A stretch of 64,000 nucleotides of DNA, from contig NZ_QHGY01000013.1 of the NCBI RefSeq assembly GCF_003254665.1, positions 1-64,000 of the forward strand, read 5' to 3'. The notes beneath the pieces are model-generated. The model did not search any database. It was given only the letters and a program-made list of their open reading frames with translations, and had not been told where the DNA came from. Numbering within the stretch: position 1 is the first letter of the stretch; every line of letters begins with the position of its first letter. Made by a program: the position numbers and the translations under genes. The stretch comes from Billgrantia lactosivorans. Its GTDB lineage: Bacteria; Pseudomonadota; Gammaproteobacteria; Pseudomonadales; Halomonadaceae. Below, in pieces: positions 39,860-49,622 of this stretch.

Positions 39860-40831
39860 ATGATTCGCTTCGCCGGCCGGCGTGGCCGGCGCAGGCGCCG
39901 CCACGCCTGCCTCGCCGTGCTGCTGGCGCTGTCGGTGGCCATCGCCCAGGCCCTGGCGAGCGAGCCGCCGGTGGGCACCCTGGGCGTCGTCGGCTCCGAT
40001 ACCATGGCCGGGCTCATGCTGCGCTGGGGCGAGCAGCTTGGCGAGCGCCATCCCGGCATTCGCCTGCAGCTGCAGGCCAGCGGGTCGGCCAGTGCGCCGC
40101 CGGCCCTGGCGGCCGGCACCACCCGGCTCGGCCCGATGTCGCGCCCGATGGACGAGGAGGAGCGTCAAGCCTTCGTCCAGCGCTTCGGCTATGCCCCGGT
40201 GGAAGTCGAGGTGGCCCGGGATGCGCTGGCGATCATCGTCCATCGCCACCGGGGGTTGGAATCGCTGCGCCTGACCGAGCTCGATGCCATCTTCTCGCGC
40301 ACTCGTCGTTGCGGCGGCGAGCGCGATATCACCCGCTGGGAGCAGCTTGGCGGCGCGGAGGATGGCGGGCGCATCGCGCTGCACGGCCGTAACCCGGCCT
40401 CGGGCAGCTACGGGCTCTTTCGCCAGCGCGCGCTGTGCGGGGGAGAGTACCGGCGCCGCCTCAACGAGCACCCCGGCTCGGCTGCCGTGGTGGCGGCGGT
40501 GACCGAGAGCCTCCAGGCGATCGGCTATGTCGGGCTCAATCACCTGACCCCGGGGGTCAAGGCCCTGGCGCTGGAGGATCACGAGGGCACGCGGCACTTT
40601 CCCGATGCCGAGCAGGTTCGCCGGGGCGACTATCCACTGAGCCGGGCGTTGTACCTGTATGCCAACCTGCCGCCCGGCAAGGCCCTCGCCGGCCCGGAAC
40701 GGGCGCTGCTGGAGCTCATCCTGTCGCCGCAGGGCCAGCAGACGGTCGCGGAGCTGGGCTTCGTGGCGCTGTCGGACACGGCGCTGGCGTCCCAGCGCCA
40801 GCGGCTGGGGCTGGACGGCCCACCGCCGTGA
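39860..40831 (+). CDS. pstS: Phosphate ABC transporter substrate-binding protein (PstS-like)
   Basis: The product has 323 residues from ATG 39860. The leader begins with a run of arginines (FAGRRGRRRRRHACLAV) before a hydrophobic core ending QALA, so it is probably a Sec signal peptide. The mature part is a PBP-like phosphate binder: GTLGVVGSDTMAGLMLRWGE, ASGSASAPPALAAG, RDALAIIVHRHRG, GRNPASGSYGLFRQRALCGG and SLQAIGYVGLNHLTPGVKAL. It is the PstS family of shorter binders without the E. coli length. No Pho box was seen in front of it, but one lies right after its stop, before pstC. The permease and ATPase genes follow. Confidence 0.85.
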   Translation: MIRFAGRRGRRRRRHACLAVLLALSVAIAQALASEPPVGTLGVVGSDTMAGLMLRWGEQLGERHPGIRLQLQASGSASAPPALAAGTTRLGPMSRPMDEEERQAFVQRFGYAPVEVEVARDALAIIVHRHRGLESLRLTELDAIFSRTRRCGGERDITRWEQLGGAEDGGRIALHGRNPASGSYGLFRQRALCGGEYRRRLNEHPGSAAVVAAVTESLQAIGYVGLNHLTPGVKALALEDHEGTRHFPDAEQVRRGDYPLSRALYLYANLPPGKALAGPERALLELILSPQGQQTVAELGFVALSDTALASQRQRLGLDGPPP

Positions 40832-40833
40832 CG

Positions 40834-40865
40834 CTGTCATCCTACTGTCATCAAGCCGTTATACG
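40834..40865 (+). promoter_or_regulatory. Pho box and -10 in front of pstC
   Basis: Two identical CTGTCAT repeats with an 11-base period (40834-40840 and 40845-40851), spaced by CCTA, match the PhoB-box consensus closely. TATACG (40860-40865), eight bases further, can serve as the -10. The box starts just after the pstS stop, so pstCAB-phoU has its own phosphate-starvation promoter. The start codon lies only nine bases after the -10. Confidence 0.75.
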
Positions 40866-40874
40866 CTGCCGATC

Positions 40875-42008
40875 ATGATAGAGCCCGCTCCCGTTTCTCC
40901 CCCCTCCCGGCCCCTCTGGCGGCGCCAGCGCGATCGCCTGGCCACCGCCCTGATCACGGCCGGCGGCATCGGGGTGATCGTCGCGGTGCTGGCCATCGGG
41001 GTGTTCCTGGCGATGGAGGTCCTGCCGGCGCTGCTGGGGGGCGCGCTCGATTCGGCGCGCATTCGCATGTCCCTGACGCCGATGGCCTGGGGCACGCTGA
41101 AGGCGGCCTTCTGGGCGATGGCCTTCGCCATTCCCCTGGCGCTGGGGGCGGCGATGCATTCGGCGCTGTTCATGTCGCAGCGGCTGCGCAGCCGCATGAA
41201 ACCGACCCTGGAGATGATGGAAGCGCTCCCCGGGGTGGTGATCGGCTTCGTTGCCGGCCTGGTGCTGGCGCCTTGGGTGGAGCGTCACCTGGCGGGCTCG
41301 CTGGCGCTGCTGCTGGTCATGCCGCTGGGCGTGCTGCTGGCCGCCGCGGCGTGGCGGCGGCTGCCGTCGGCGGGGCGACGCCGGCTGTCGCTGGCCCGGG
41401 CCGGGCTATGGCTGGTGCCGTGGCTGGCGCTGCTGGCGACGCTCACGCTGGTCGTCTCGCCCGGTCTCGAGACGCGGCTGTTCGGCGGCGACCTGCGCGG
41501 CTGGCTGGATGCCGAGCTGGACCTCGACTACGCCACGCGCAACGCCATGATCGTGGGGCTGGCGATGGGCTTCGCCGTGATGCCGAGCGTCTATGCGCTG
41601 GCCGAGGATGCCCTTTCCGGCGTGCCGGGCCGGCTCGGCGAGGGCGCGCACGCGCTGGGCGCGACGCGCTGGCAGACCCTGTGGCGGGTGGTGCTGCCAG
41701 CCGCCGCTCCCGGCATCTTCGCCGCGGTGATGATCGGCGCCGGCCGCGCCGTGGGCGAGACCATGATCGTGCTCATGGCCAGCGGCAACACCGCGCTGAT
41801 GAGCCTAAGTCCGTTCGAGGGCATGCGCACCATGGCGGCGGGCATCGCCGTCGAGCTGCCCGAGGCCGTCCCGGGCAGCGAGGCCTATCGGCTGCTGCTG
41901 CTGGCGGCCCTGCTGCTGTTCGGCTTCACCTTCCTGGTCAACACACTGGCCGAGGTGGTCAGAAGCCGGCTGCGGCGTCGCTACCGCTGGCTCGGTGGTT
42001 CCCCGTGA
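40875..42008 (+). CDS. pstC: Phosphate ABC transporter permease PstC
   Basis: The product has 377 residues from ATG 40875; no good ribosome binding site precedes it, and the candidate promoter -10 is so close that the mRNA could be nearly leaderless. Inner-membrane permease: LTPMAWGTLKAAFWAMAFAI starts the transport domain, and MMEALPGVVIGFVAGLVLAP is a conserved PstC segment. The EAA coupling loop reads GEGAHALGATRWQTLWRVVLPAAAPGIFA, and GAGRAVGETMIVLMASGN follows. A loop of about 110 residues between helices is longer than in E. coli. Its stop overlaps the pstA GTG start. Confidence 0.93.
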   Translation: MIEPAPVSPPSRPLWRRQRDRLATALITAGGIGVIVAVLAIGVFLAMEVLPALLGGALDSARIRMSLTPMAWGTLKAAFWAMAFAIPLALGAAMHSALFMSQRLRSRMKPTLEMMEALPGVVIGFVAGLVLAPWVERHLAGSLALLLVMPLGVLLAAAAWRRLPSAGRRRLSLARAGLWLVPWLALLATLTLVVSPGLETRLFGGDLRGWLDAELDLDYATRNAMIVGLAMGFAVMPSVYALAEDALSGVPGRLGEGAHALGATRWQTLWRVVLPAAAPGIFAAVMIGAGRAVGETMIVLMASGNTALMSLSPFEGMRTMAAGIAVELPEAVPGSEAYRLLLLAALLLFGFTFLVNTLAEVVRSRLRRRYRWLGGSP

Positions 42009-43570
42009 GGGCATGGCGGTGGTTCGGCAGGGGGCGCCTGCCACGCTCCGAGGGCCCCTGGGCGTGGCTCGCCGCCGGTAGCGTCGCGCTGTCGCTGCTG
42101 ATGCTCGGTGGGCTGCTGCTGCTCATCGCCGGGCGCGGGCTGGGCCACTTCTGGCCGGCAGCGGTGGTGCAGGTCGAGATGGAGGATGGCCGGGTCGTGG
42201 CTGGCCGTGCGGTGCGCGAGCTGCCGCTGGAACGAGGGAAGGGGCGTGAACGGCTCTACTTCACCGGCAACCGCGATCTCGACGGCCAGGTCTGGCACTG
42301 GCTGCCGGTCGACGACATCGCCGCGATCGAGCGCCCCGCCGAACTGGTGGTGCTCGAGCGGCGCCGCCACGGCGAGTTCATCGGCCGCCTGATCGCCGTG
42401 GGGGACCGCGAGGCGGTACGGGACGCCGCGCCGCAGCAGGCCGCCTGGACCAGGCTCCAGGCCCGCCTGGCGGCACTGGATCAACTGCGCGCCGAGCGCG
42501 AGCGGTTGCGCCGCGAGGGGCTCAGGCCGCTGATCCGCCAGCTCGATGCCGACCCGGATGACAGCGGCGCGCGACGGGCGCTGGCCGAGGCCAACGCCCG
42601 GATCTACGACCTGCAGCAAGCGATGCGCGGCGAGGTGGCGCTGCTGGAGAGCGCCGACGGCCGGCGCCTGCACCAGCCGCTCGACGAGGTGCTGCGCGCC
42701 TGGCGGCCCAACGCCATGTCGCCAGCGCACAAGCTGGCCGCCTGGGGCGGCGGCGTGTGGCGCTTCCTCGCCGAGGGGCCGCGTGACGGCAACTCGGCCG
42801 GCGGCGTATGGCCGGCGATCTTCGGGACCGTGCTGATGGTGCTCCTGATGTCGCTGCTGGTCACGCCCTTCGGCGTGCTGGCGGCGGTCTATCTCAACGA
42901 GGTGGCCCATCAGGGCCGCTGGACGAACCTGGTACGGATCGCGGTGCGCAACCTGGCCGGCGTGCCCTCGATCGTCTACGGCGTCTTCGGCCTGGGGGTG
43001 TTCGTCTACGGCATCGGCGGCTCGCTGGACGAGTGGTTCTTCAGCGACACCTTGCCATCGCCCACCTTCGGTACCGGCGGTCTGCTGTGGGCGTCGTTGA
43101 CCCTGGCGCTGTTGACGCTGCCGGTGGTGATCGTGGCCACCGAGGAGGGGCTGGCACGGATCCCCGTCGAGCAGCGCGAAGGGGCCCTGGCACTGGGGGC
43201 CACCCGCTTCGAGACACTGTCTCGGGTGGTGCTGCCGATGGCAGTGCCGGCGATGCTCACCGGGGTGATCCTGGCGGTGGCCCGGGCCGCCGGCGAGGTG
43301 GCGCCGCTGCTGCTGGTCGGCGTGGCCAAGCTGGCGCCCCAGGTGCCGGTGGACGGCGAGTTCCCTTTCCTCCATCTTGAGCGCAAGTTCATGCACCTGG
43401 GCTACCACATCTACGATACGGCCTTCCACGGCAGCGACGTGCAGGCGGCCATGCCGCTGGTCTTCGCCACGGCGCTGCTGCTGGTGCTGGTGGTCCTGGT
43501 GCTTAACCTGACTGCCATCTTTCTGCGCCACCATTTTCGCGCGCGTCACGGCGTGCAGCCGCGCCCTTGA
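42005..43570 (+). CDS. pstA: Phosphate ABC transporter permease PstA with large periplasmic insert
   Basis: The product has 521 residues from GTG 42005, overlapping the pstC stop (GTGA). E. coli PstA is about 296. The extra length is an insert of about 230 residues between the first membrane helix (about 22-45) and the transport domain (from about 275). It contains the charged, coiled-coil-prone [19 protein letters not shown] and resembles the extended PstA of Pseudomonas. The permease core shows [40 protein letters not shown], and the EAA loop [21 protein letters not shown] with [16 protein letters not shown]. The insert probably lies in the periplasm. Confidence 0.93.
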   Translation: MRAWRWFGRGRLPRSEGPWAWLAAGSVALSLLMLGGLLLLIAGRGLGHFWPAAVVQVEMEDGRVVAGRAVRELPLERGKGRERLYFTGNRDLDGQVWHWLPVDDIAAIERPAELVVLERRRHGEFIGRLIAVGDREAVRDAAPQQAAWTRLQARLAALDQLRAERERLRREGLRPLIRQLDADPDDSGARRALAEANARIYDLQQAMRGEVALLESADGRRLHQPLDEVLRAWRPNAMSPAHKLAAWGGGVWRFLAEGPRDGNSAGGVWPAIFGTVLMVLLMSLLVTPFGVLAAVYLNEVAHQGRWTNLVRIAVRNLAGVPSIVYGVFGLGVFVYGIGGSLDEWFFSDTLPSPTFGTGGLLWASLTLALLTLPVVIVATEEGLARIPVEQREGALALGATRFETLSRVVLPMAVPAMLTGVILAVARAAGEVAPLLLVGVAKLAPQVPVDGEFPFLHLERKFMHLGYHIYDTAFHGSDVQAAMPLVFATALLLVLVVLVLNLTAIFLRHHFRARHGVQPRP

Positions 43571-43587
43571 GGAGGTATCGCCGAGCC

Positions 43588-44400
43588 ATGACCCTGCCGT
43601 CCCGCCCCCTGCCCAGTTCGGGATCGATCATCGACTTCCCGGCCGAGGCCAGCTGCTTTCAGATCGAGGGCCTGGGCCTGGCCTATGGCGGCAAGCGGGC
43701 ACTGCGGGGGATCTCGCTGCGGGTACCCCGCCACCGGGTCACGGCCTTCATCGGCCCGTCGGGCTGTGGCAAGTCGACGCTGCTGCGCGCGCTCAACCGA
43801 CTGCACGACCTCAACGAAGAGGCGAGCCACGAGGGCAGGATCCTGCTCGAAGGCGAGGACATCCATGCCCCGGAGGTGGCTGTGGACGAGCTGCGCCGGC
43901 GCGTCGGCATGGTGTTCCAGGTGCCCAACCCGTTTCCCATGTCGATCTACGAGAACGTGGCCTTCGGCCTGCGCCTGCAGGGCGGCCTGACGCGCCGCCG
44001 CATGGACGACATCGTCGAGTGGGCGTTGAACGCCGCGGCGCTGTGGGACGAGGTCAAGGACCGCCTGCGCGCCTCGGCGTGGTCGCTCTCCGGCGGCCAG
44101 CAACAGCGCCTGGTAATCGCCCGCTCGCTGGCGGTACGCCCCGAGGTGCTGCTGCTCGACGAGCCGGCCTCGGCGCTGGATCCGATCTCGACGCTGAAGA
44201 TCGAGGAGCTGATCCGCAGCCTGAAGTCGCAGCTGACGCTGGTGCTGGTCACCCACAACATGCAGCAGGCGGCGCGAGTCTCCGACTACACCGCCTTCCT
44301 GCAGGACGGCGAACTGGTGGAGTACGCCCCCACCGACACCCTGTTCACCAACCCCAGCCTGCGTCGCACCGAGAACTACATCACCGGCCGCATGGCCTGA
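43588..44400 (+). CDS. pstB: Phosphate ABC transporter ATP-binding protein PstB
   Basis: The product has 270 residues from ATG 43588; GAGGAGG lies 12 bases upstream, slightly far. Walker [21 protein letters not shown] is PstB-specific in its RALNR tail, with [25 protein letters not shown] (Q-loop and PstB signature). The ABC signature is [17 protein letters not shown], Walker [17 protein letters not shown] and H-loop [17 protein letters not shown]. It powers PstC-PstA and, with PhoU, passes phosphate status to PhoR. pstA ends 17 bases before. Confidence 0.96.
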   Translation: MTLPSRPLPSSGSIIDFPAEASCFQIEGLGLAYGGKRALRGISLRVPRHRVTAFIGPSGCGKSTLLRALNRLHDLNEEASHEGRILLEGEDIHAPEVAVDELRRRVGMVFQVPNPFPMSIYENVAFGLRLQGGLTRRRMDDIVEWALNAAALWDEVKDRLRASAWSLSGGQQQRLVIARSLAVRPEVLLLDEPASALDPISTLKIEELIRSLKSQLTLVLVTHNMQQAARVSDYTAFLQDGELVEYAPTDTLFTNPSLRRTENYITGRMA

Positions 44401-44433
44401 CCGAGGCCGGCACGCCAGCCCGAGGAGAGAACC

Positions 44434-45162
44434 ATGGACATCAACAGCGATACCCACAGCCAGCACATCTCGCGCCAGTTCAACCAGGAGCTGGAGGCGC
44501 TCAAGACCCACCTGATGACCATGGGCGGGCTGGTCGAGCAGCAGGTCCAGGAGGCGATCCAGGCGCTCCTCGACGGCGACAGCCGCCTGGCCGAGCAGGT
44601 GCGTGACCGCGACCGCGACGTCAACGCCATGCAGCTCAGGATCGACGACGAATGCACGCGGGTGCTGGCCCGCCGCCAGCCGGCGGCCTCTGACCTGCGC
44701 CTGGTGCTGGCGGTGATTCGCGCCACCGCCGACCTCGAACGGATCGGCGACGAGGCGAGCAAGATCGCCCGCAACGCCCTGACCCTGATCGACGCCGGCA
44801 ACAACGTGCGCGGCCTGGTGGAGGTGCGCCACATCAGCGAGCACGTACGGCGCATGCTGCGCGATGCGCTGACCGCCTTCGCCCGCTTCGACACCGAACT
44901 GGCGCTTCAGGTGGTGCACGAGGACGAATCGGTGGACGACGAGTACGGCAGCGCCATGCGCTCGCTGATGACCTTCATGATGGAGGACAGCCGCGCCATC
45001 GGCCCGGTGCTCAACGTGATGTGGATCTTGCGCGCGCTGGAGCGGGTCGGCGATCATGCCGACAACCTCGCCGAGTACGTGATCTACCTGGTCAAGGGGC
45101 TCGACATCCGTCACATGGACCCGGCCCAGCTCGACGAGGATGCGCTGACGCGCAAGGAATGA
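44434..45162 (+). CDS. phoU: Phosphate signalling regulator PhoU
   Basis: The product has 242 residues as two three-helix PhoU repeats. The metal-binding pattern E/DxxxD is present in each: ATADLERIGDEASKIARNAL in the first, RALERVGDHADNLAEYVIYL in the second. N-terminal HISRQFNQELEALKTHLMTMGGLVEQQ is typical. PhoU keeps PhoR in its phosphatase state when phosphate is ample. The ATG follows GAGGAGA, 33 bases after pstB. Confidence 0.96.
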   Translation: MDINSDTHSQHISRQFNQELEALKTHLMTMGGLVEQQVQEAIQALLDGDSRLAEQVRDRDRDVNAMQLRIDDECTRVLARRQPAASDLRLVLAVIRATADLERIGDEASKIARNALTLIDAGNNVRGLVEVRHISEHVRRMLRDALTAFARFDTELALQVVHEDESVDDEYGSAMRSLMTFMMEDSRAIGPVLNVMWILRALERVGDHADNLAEYVIYLVKGLDIRHMDPAQLDEDALTRKE

Positions 45163-45184
45163 GGCTCACCGAGAGAGGATCTTG

Positions 45185-45916
45185 ATGCTGGACGCCTTCA
45201 CGGCACTCAACCGCGGGACACGGCTGGTCTACCGCCGTGGCCTGCGGCGCTACGTCTATGCGCCGATCGCCGTCAACCTGGCGGTCTATGCGGCCATGCT
45301 CTACTACGTGGTGACCCGCTTCGGCGGCTGGCTCGGGGCCTGGATGGCCATGGTGCCGGCCTGGCTCGGCTGGCTGGAGTGGCTGATCTGGCCGCTGTTC
45401 GTGGCGAGCCTGGTGCTGATCGTGTTCTTCAGCTTCACCCTGGTCACCCACCTGATCGCGGCGCCCTTCTACGGCTTCCTGGCGGCCAAGGTGGAGGTCG
45501 CGGCCACCGGCCGGCCGCCACTCGACGACCGCGGCCTGGCGCGCACCGCGGTGGACGCGCTGGGCCGTGAGCTGGTCAAGCTGGGCTACATCCTGCCGCG
45601 GGCGCTGGCGCTGTTCGTGCTCAGCTGGGTGCCCGTCCTCAACGTCGTCGCGCCCTTCCTGTGGGCCGCGTTCTCGGCCTGGATCATGGCGATCACCTAC
45701 CTCGACTACCCCATGGACAACAACAAGGTGAGCTTCGCCGACATGCGTCGTCGGCTCTCTTCCCACGCCTGGCAGACCCTCACCTTCGGCGGCTGGGTGA
45801 CGCTGATCACCTGGATCCCGCTGGCCAACCTGTTCCTGCTGCCCGGCGCCGTGGCCGCGGCCGTGCTGATGTGGGACCGCCACTACCGCGGCGAAGCGGA
45901 CATCGCCACGACCTGA
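45185..45916 (+). CDS. cysZ: CysZ-like sulfate transporter (EI24 domain)
   Basis: The product has 243 residues from ATG 45185 (GAGAGGATC upstream). EI24/CysZ membrane family, about four to six helices: FTALNRGTRLVYRRGLRRYVYAP near the start, FFSFTLVTHLIAAPFYGFLAAKVE, and YLDYPMDNNKVSFADMRRRL with the conserved YPxxN loop. CysZ takes up sulfate for cysteine synthesis. It is 22 bases after phoU, so it is likely co-transcribed with the pst operon, an odd link between sulfate and phosphate uptake. Convergent with phoR. Confidence 0.85.
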   Translation: MLDAFTALNRGTRLVYRRGLRRYVYAPIAVNLAVYAAMLYYVVTRFGGWLGAWMAMVPAWLGWLEWLIWPLFVASLVLIVFFSFTLVTHLIAAPFYGFLAAKVEVAATGRPPLDDRGLARTAVDALGRELVKLGYILPRALALFVLSWVPVLNVVAPFLWAAFSAWIMAITYLDYPMDNNKVSFADMRRRLSSHAWQTLTFGGWVTLITWIPLANLFLLPGAVAAAVLMWDRHYRGEADIATT

Positions 45917-45943
45917 GGGGAATGCCGGCGGCGTGGCGCCGAT

Positions 45944-47263
45944 TCAGCGATCGGCCGCGCTGTCGGCCGACGCCACGGCCGTGACCAGGCGGGAGGCGGG
46001 GAACACGCAGCGGAACAGGGCGCCGCGGCCGGGGCGGGATTCGATCTCGAGTTGGGCGTCGTGACGCAGCAGCACGTGCTTGACGATGGCCAGCCCCAGG
46101 CCGGTGCCGCCGGTCTCGCTGCTGCGCCCCTTGTCGACCCGGTAGAAGCGCTCGGTCAGGCGCGGAATGTGGACCGGGTCGATGCCCGCGCCGTCGTCCT
46201 CCACCTCCAGGCAGGCGCCCTGGGGGTGCGGCTTCCAGCGCAGCACGACATGGCTGCCCTCGGGGGTATAGCGCACCGCATTGGAGGCCAGGTTGGACAG
46301 CGCGCTGTGGATCTCCGCGTCGCTGCCCAGCAGCCAGCGGGACTCCTCGAGCACGACCTCGATATGCTGGCGGCCCGCCGACAGCGCCTCGGCGTCGCGG
46401 CGCACCTCCTCGAGCAGCGAGGCCATGGCCAGCGGCAGGTGGTCCGCGCCGCCGCGGTCGATCTCCAGGCGCGACAGCAGCAGCAGGTCGTTGACCAGAT
46501 TCTGCATGCGCATGGTCTGCTCCTGCATGCGGGTCAGTCCCTGGGCCAGGCGCGGCGGCAGGCGCTCGGCGGCATCGGCATAGGTCTCGAGGTAGCCCGC
46601 CAGCACGGTCAGCGGGGTCCGCAGCTCGTGGGAGACATTGGCGACGAAGTCGCGGCGCATCTCCTCCAGGCGGTGCAGGCGGGTGATGTCGCGGGCCATC
46701 ACCAGGCGCTCGTCGTCGCCGTAGAGGGTGATCTGGAACTGCAGCACCTGGCGTTCGTCCACCGGCGAGGTCAGCGTCAGCGGTTCGCGGTAGTCGCGGG
46801 CGTTGAAGTAGGCGACGAAGCGCGGGTCGCGTACCAGGTTGGTGATGTGCTGGCCGCGGTCGTGGGCGGCCTTGAGCCCGAGCATGCGCTCGGCGGCGCT
46901 GTTCCACCATTCGAGGTCGCCGTGGGGGTCGAGCATCACCACGCTGTCGCGCATCGCCTCGGAGGATTCCTGGATGCGCTTGAGGGTCGCCTGCAGGCGA
47001 TGCTGGGTATGCCGCTGGCCCTTCTGGTAGCGGTAGAGGCGGTCGAACAGCTCGCCCCACAGGCCGCTGGCCGCGGGCGGCTCGCTGTGGGGGTGGCGGG
47101 TCAGCCAGCGGCGCAGGGCGTGCAGCTGGCGCAGGTGATAGACGAGGCGCAGGGCGAGCCCCGCGGCGAGCCCGAGCCCCGGGGCGGAGAGCAGCCAGCC
47201 GGCCAGGCCGCCGCCAGCGGCGAGCAGGCCGATGCGCCAGAGTTCGTGGCTCCAGGGACGCAC
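45944..47263 (-). CDS. phoR: Phosphate regulon sensor histidine kinase PhoR
   Basis: The product has 439 residues from GTG 47263, one base after the phoB stop, with AAGGG just upstream inside phoB. Short N-terminal membrane segment (about 7-38), no large periplasmic sensor, a linker, a PAS domain (about 95-190, MLDPHGDLEWWNSAAERMLG), HisKA with the phosphorylated His in RRDFVANVSHELRTPLTVLAGYLE, and an ATPase domain with LSNLASNAVRYTPEG, DDGAGIDPVHIPRLTERFYR and GGTGLGLAIVKHVLLRH. As in E. coli it reads phosphate through PstSCAB and PhoU, not directly. Cotranscribed with phoB. Confidence 0.95.
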   Translation of the reverse strand: MRPWSHELWRIGLLAAGGGLAGWLLSAPGLGLAAGLALRLVYHLRQLHALRRWLTRHPHSEPPAASGLWGELFDRLYRYQKGQRHTQHRLQATLKRIQESSEAMRDSVVMLDPHGDLEWWNSAAERMLGLKAAHDRGQHITNLVRDPRFVAYFNARDYREPLTLTSPVDERQVLQFQITLYGDDERLVMARDITRLHRLEEMRRDFVANVSHELRTPLTVLAGYLETYADAAERLPPRLAQGLTRMQEQTMRMQNLVNDLLLLSRLEIDRGGADHLPLAMASLLEEVRRDAEALSAGRQHIEVVLEESRWLLGSDAEIHSALSNLASNAVRYTPEGSHVVLRWKPHPQGACLEVEDDGAGIDPVHIPRLTERFYRVDKGRSSETGGTGLGLAIVKHVLLRHDAQLEIESRPGRGALFRCVFPASRLVTAVASADSAADR

Positions 47264-47264
47264 G

Positions 47265-47954
<690 letters not shown>

Positions 47955-48005
47955 CCCGAAGCCTCGCGGTCAGTGACGGGTCGGTGACGATCTCACCACG
48001 ACATC

Positions 48006-48023
48006 ATGACACTTGGATGACAG
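48006..48023 (-). promoter_or_regulatory. Pho box upstream of phoB
   Basis: Read on the minus strand: CTGTCAT-CCAA-GTGTCAT, an 11-base repeat with one mismatch between halves, 52 bases before the phoB start and in the right orientation. It lies in the gap between ubiA and phoB. Confidence 0.7.
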
Positions 48024-48039
48024 CCCCGCCATAGCGGCG

Positions 48040-48933
48040 CTAGGCACCGCTGGCGGGCCACAGGCTGAGCGCGATGCCGGCGAACGCCAGCAGCCCCGAC
48101 CAGTGGTTGTTGAGGAAGGCCTGGAAGCAGCGCTCGCGCGCGCGTTCGCGTATCAGGAACTGTTGGTGGACGAAGGTGGCCGCCATGCCGGCCAGGCCGA
48201 GCCAGAAGAACCCGCCGAGCCCCAGGCGCCAACCGACCCAGCCCAGCAGCGCGAGGGTCGCCAGCTGCAGCAAACCGATGGCGGCACGGTCGGCGCGGCC
48301 CAGCAGCACCGCGGTGGACTTGATGCCGATCTTGAGATCGTCGTCGCGGTCGACCATGGCGTACTCGGTATCGTAGGCCACCGTCCACGCCACGTTGGCG
48401 GCGAACAGCAGCCAGGCCTCCAGCGGTACATGCCCGAGCACGGCGCCGAAGGCCATCGGGATCGCCCAGGAGAAGGCGGCACCGAGGAACGCCTGCGGCA
48501 AATGGGTATAGCGCTTCATGAAGGGATAGATGAAGGCCAGCGCCACGCCCACCAGCGACAGCATGACGGTGAACGGATTGGTGAACAGCACCAGCACGAA
48601 GGCCGCCGCGACCAGGCTCGCGAACAGCACCTTGGCCTCCTGCTCGCCGATGCGCCCGGTCGCCAGCGGACGGTTCCGGGTGCGCTTGACGTGCCCGTCG
48701 AAGTGGCGGTCGGCGTAGTCGTTGATCACGCAGCCGGCGGCGCGCATCAGGTAGACCCCGGCGACGAAGATCAGCAGCAGGCGGCGCTCGGGGACGCCGG
48801 CGGCGGCCACCCACAGCGCCCACAGCGTCGGCCACATCAACAGCCAGGTGCCGATGGGGCGATCCAGCCGCATCAGGTGCAGGAAGTCGGGCAGGCGGGC
48901 CAGCCCCTTGGGGCGCATCAGGGAGCGATCCAT
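48040..48933 (-). CDS. ubiA: 4-hydroxybenzoate polyprenyltransferase UbiA
   Basis: The product has 297 residues. Membrane prenyltransferase that joins the polyprenyl tail to 4-hydroxybenzoate in ubiquinone synthesis. Two Asp-rich Mg-diphosphate motifs: [20 protein letters not shown] with RPLATG, and [20 protein letters not shown]. About eight helices; start [20 protein letters not shown] is diagnostic. Downstream of ubiC in the same orientation, 29 bases apart, so ubiC-ubiA is an operon as in many gammaproteobacteria. Followed by the phoBR promoter. Confidence 0.96.
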   Translation of the reverse strand: MDRSLMRPKGLARLPDFLHLMRLDRPIGTWLLMWPTLWALWVAAAGVPERRLLLIFVAGVYLMRAAGCVINDYADRHFDGHVKRTRNRPLATGRIGEQEAKVLFASLVAAAFVLVLFTNPFTVMLSLVGVALAFIYPFMKRYTHLPQAFLGAAFSWAIPMAFGAVLGHVPLEAWLLFAANVAWTVAYDTEYAMVDRDDDLKIGIKSTAVLLGRADRAAIGLLQLATLALLGWVGWRLGLGGFFWLGLAGMAATFVHQQFLIRERARERCFQAFLNNHWSGLLAFAGIALSLWPASGA

Positions 48934-48962
48934 CGGTGTCTCCTCATTCGATGGCGATCATC

Positions 48963-49520
48963 CTAGCGTGATGGCAGGCCCAATTCATCCGCCATTTCCT
49001 CCAGGAAGAACTCCTGCACCAGCACGGCGAAGCGGCCGTGGCGGAACACCGAGCGACGCCCCCAGGGGCCGGCCACGGGATGGAAGGGGGGGCGTGCGGT
49101 GGTGACCTCGATGGGGCTGCGCTCCAGGCCGGGCTGGCGGAACAGCCAGCTGCCCAGCGAGCGCTCGCCGAGCCGTTCGAGTCGCTGGCCGCGCAGCTGG
49201 GCCAGCGGGGCCACCGAGCGGGCCACCACCCAGGGCCGCTCGTCGAGGCACAGCGCCACTTCCCGCAGCCAGGCCAGGCGGTCGAGCGGCAGCCCCAGGG
49301 CACGGGCCTCGTCGAGGCGCGGCTTGCCCAGGCGCTGATCGAGCAGGCGCACGCGGAAGACGCGGCCGGCGCCGGCCGCGATCAGCCGCGCGGTGAGCGA
49401 GTCCCGCGTGGCGACCCAGCCCCGCCACGCCGGGCTCATCGTCGGTCGGCTCGCGGCCAGGGGGCGCCAGGTGGCAGCATGAGGGCAATTGGCGTGGCGC
49501 TCGGTGCGGTTCCGGGACAC
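48963..49520 (-). CDS. ubiC: Chorismate--pyruvate lyase UbiC
   Basis: Removes pyruvate from chorismate to give 4-hydroxybenzoate, the ubiquinone head group. The product has 185 residues from GTG 49520 (GGAGA at seven bases); another GTG two codons earlier is possible. Family features: WRPLAASRPTMSPAWRGWV, RDSLTARLIAAG, FRVRLLDQRLGKPRLDEARAL, REVALCLDERPWVVARSVAP, RSLGSWLFRQPGLERSPIEV, GRRSVFRHGRFAVLVQEFFLEEM. The product feeds UbiA, encoded next. Confidence 0.92.
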   Translation of the reverse strand: MSRNRTERHANCPHAATWRPLAASRPTMSPAWRGWVATRDSLTARLIAAGAGRVFRVRLLDQRLGKPRLDEARALGLPLDRLAWLREVALCLDERPWVVARSVAPLAQLRGQRLERLGERSLGSWLFRQPGLERSPIEVTTARPPFHPVAGPWGRRSVFRHGRFAVLVQEFFLEEMADELGLPSR

Positions 49521-49622
49521 CGTCACTCTCCGGGTCGAACTGGGGGCGCATAGTGTAACATGCGGTCCTGACACGATTCCCCGTGCGGCGCCCCCGCGGC
49601 CCCGCCAGCGGCGAGGAGTTCC

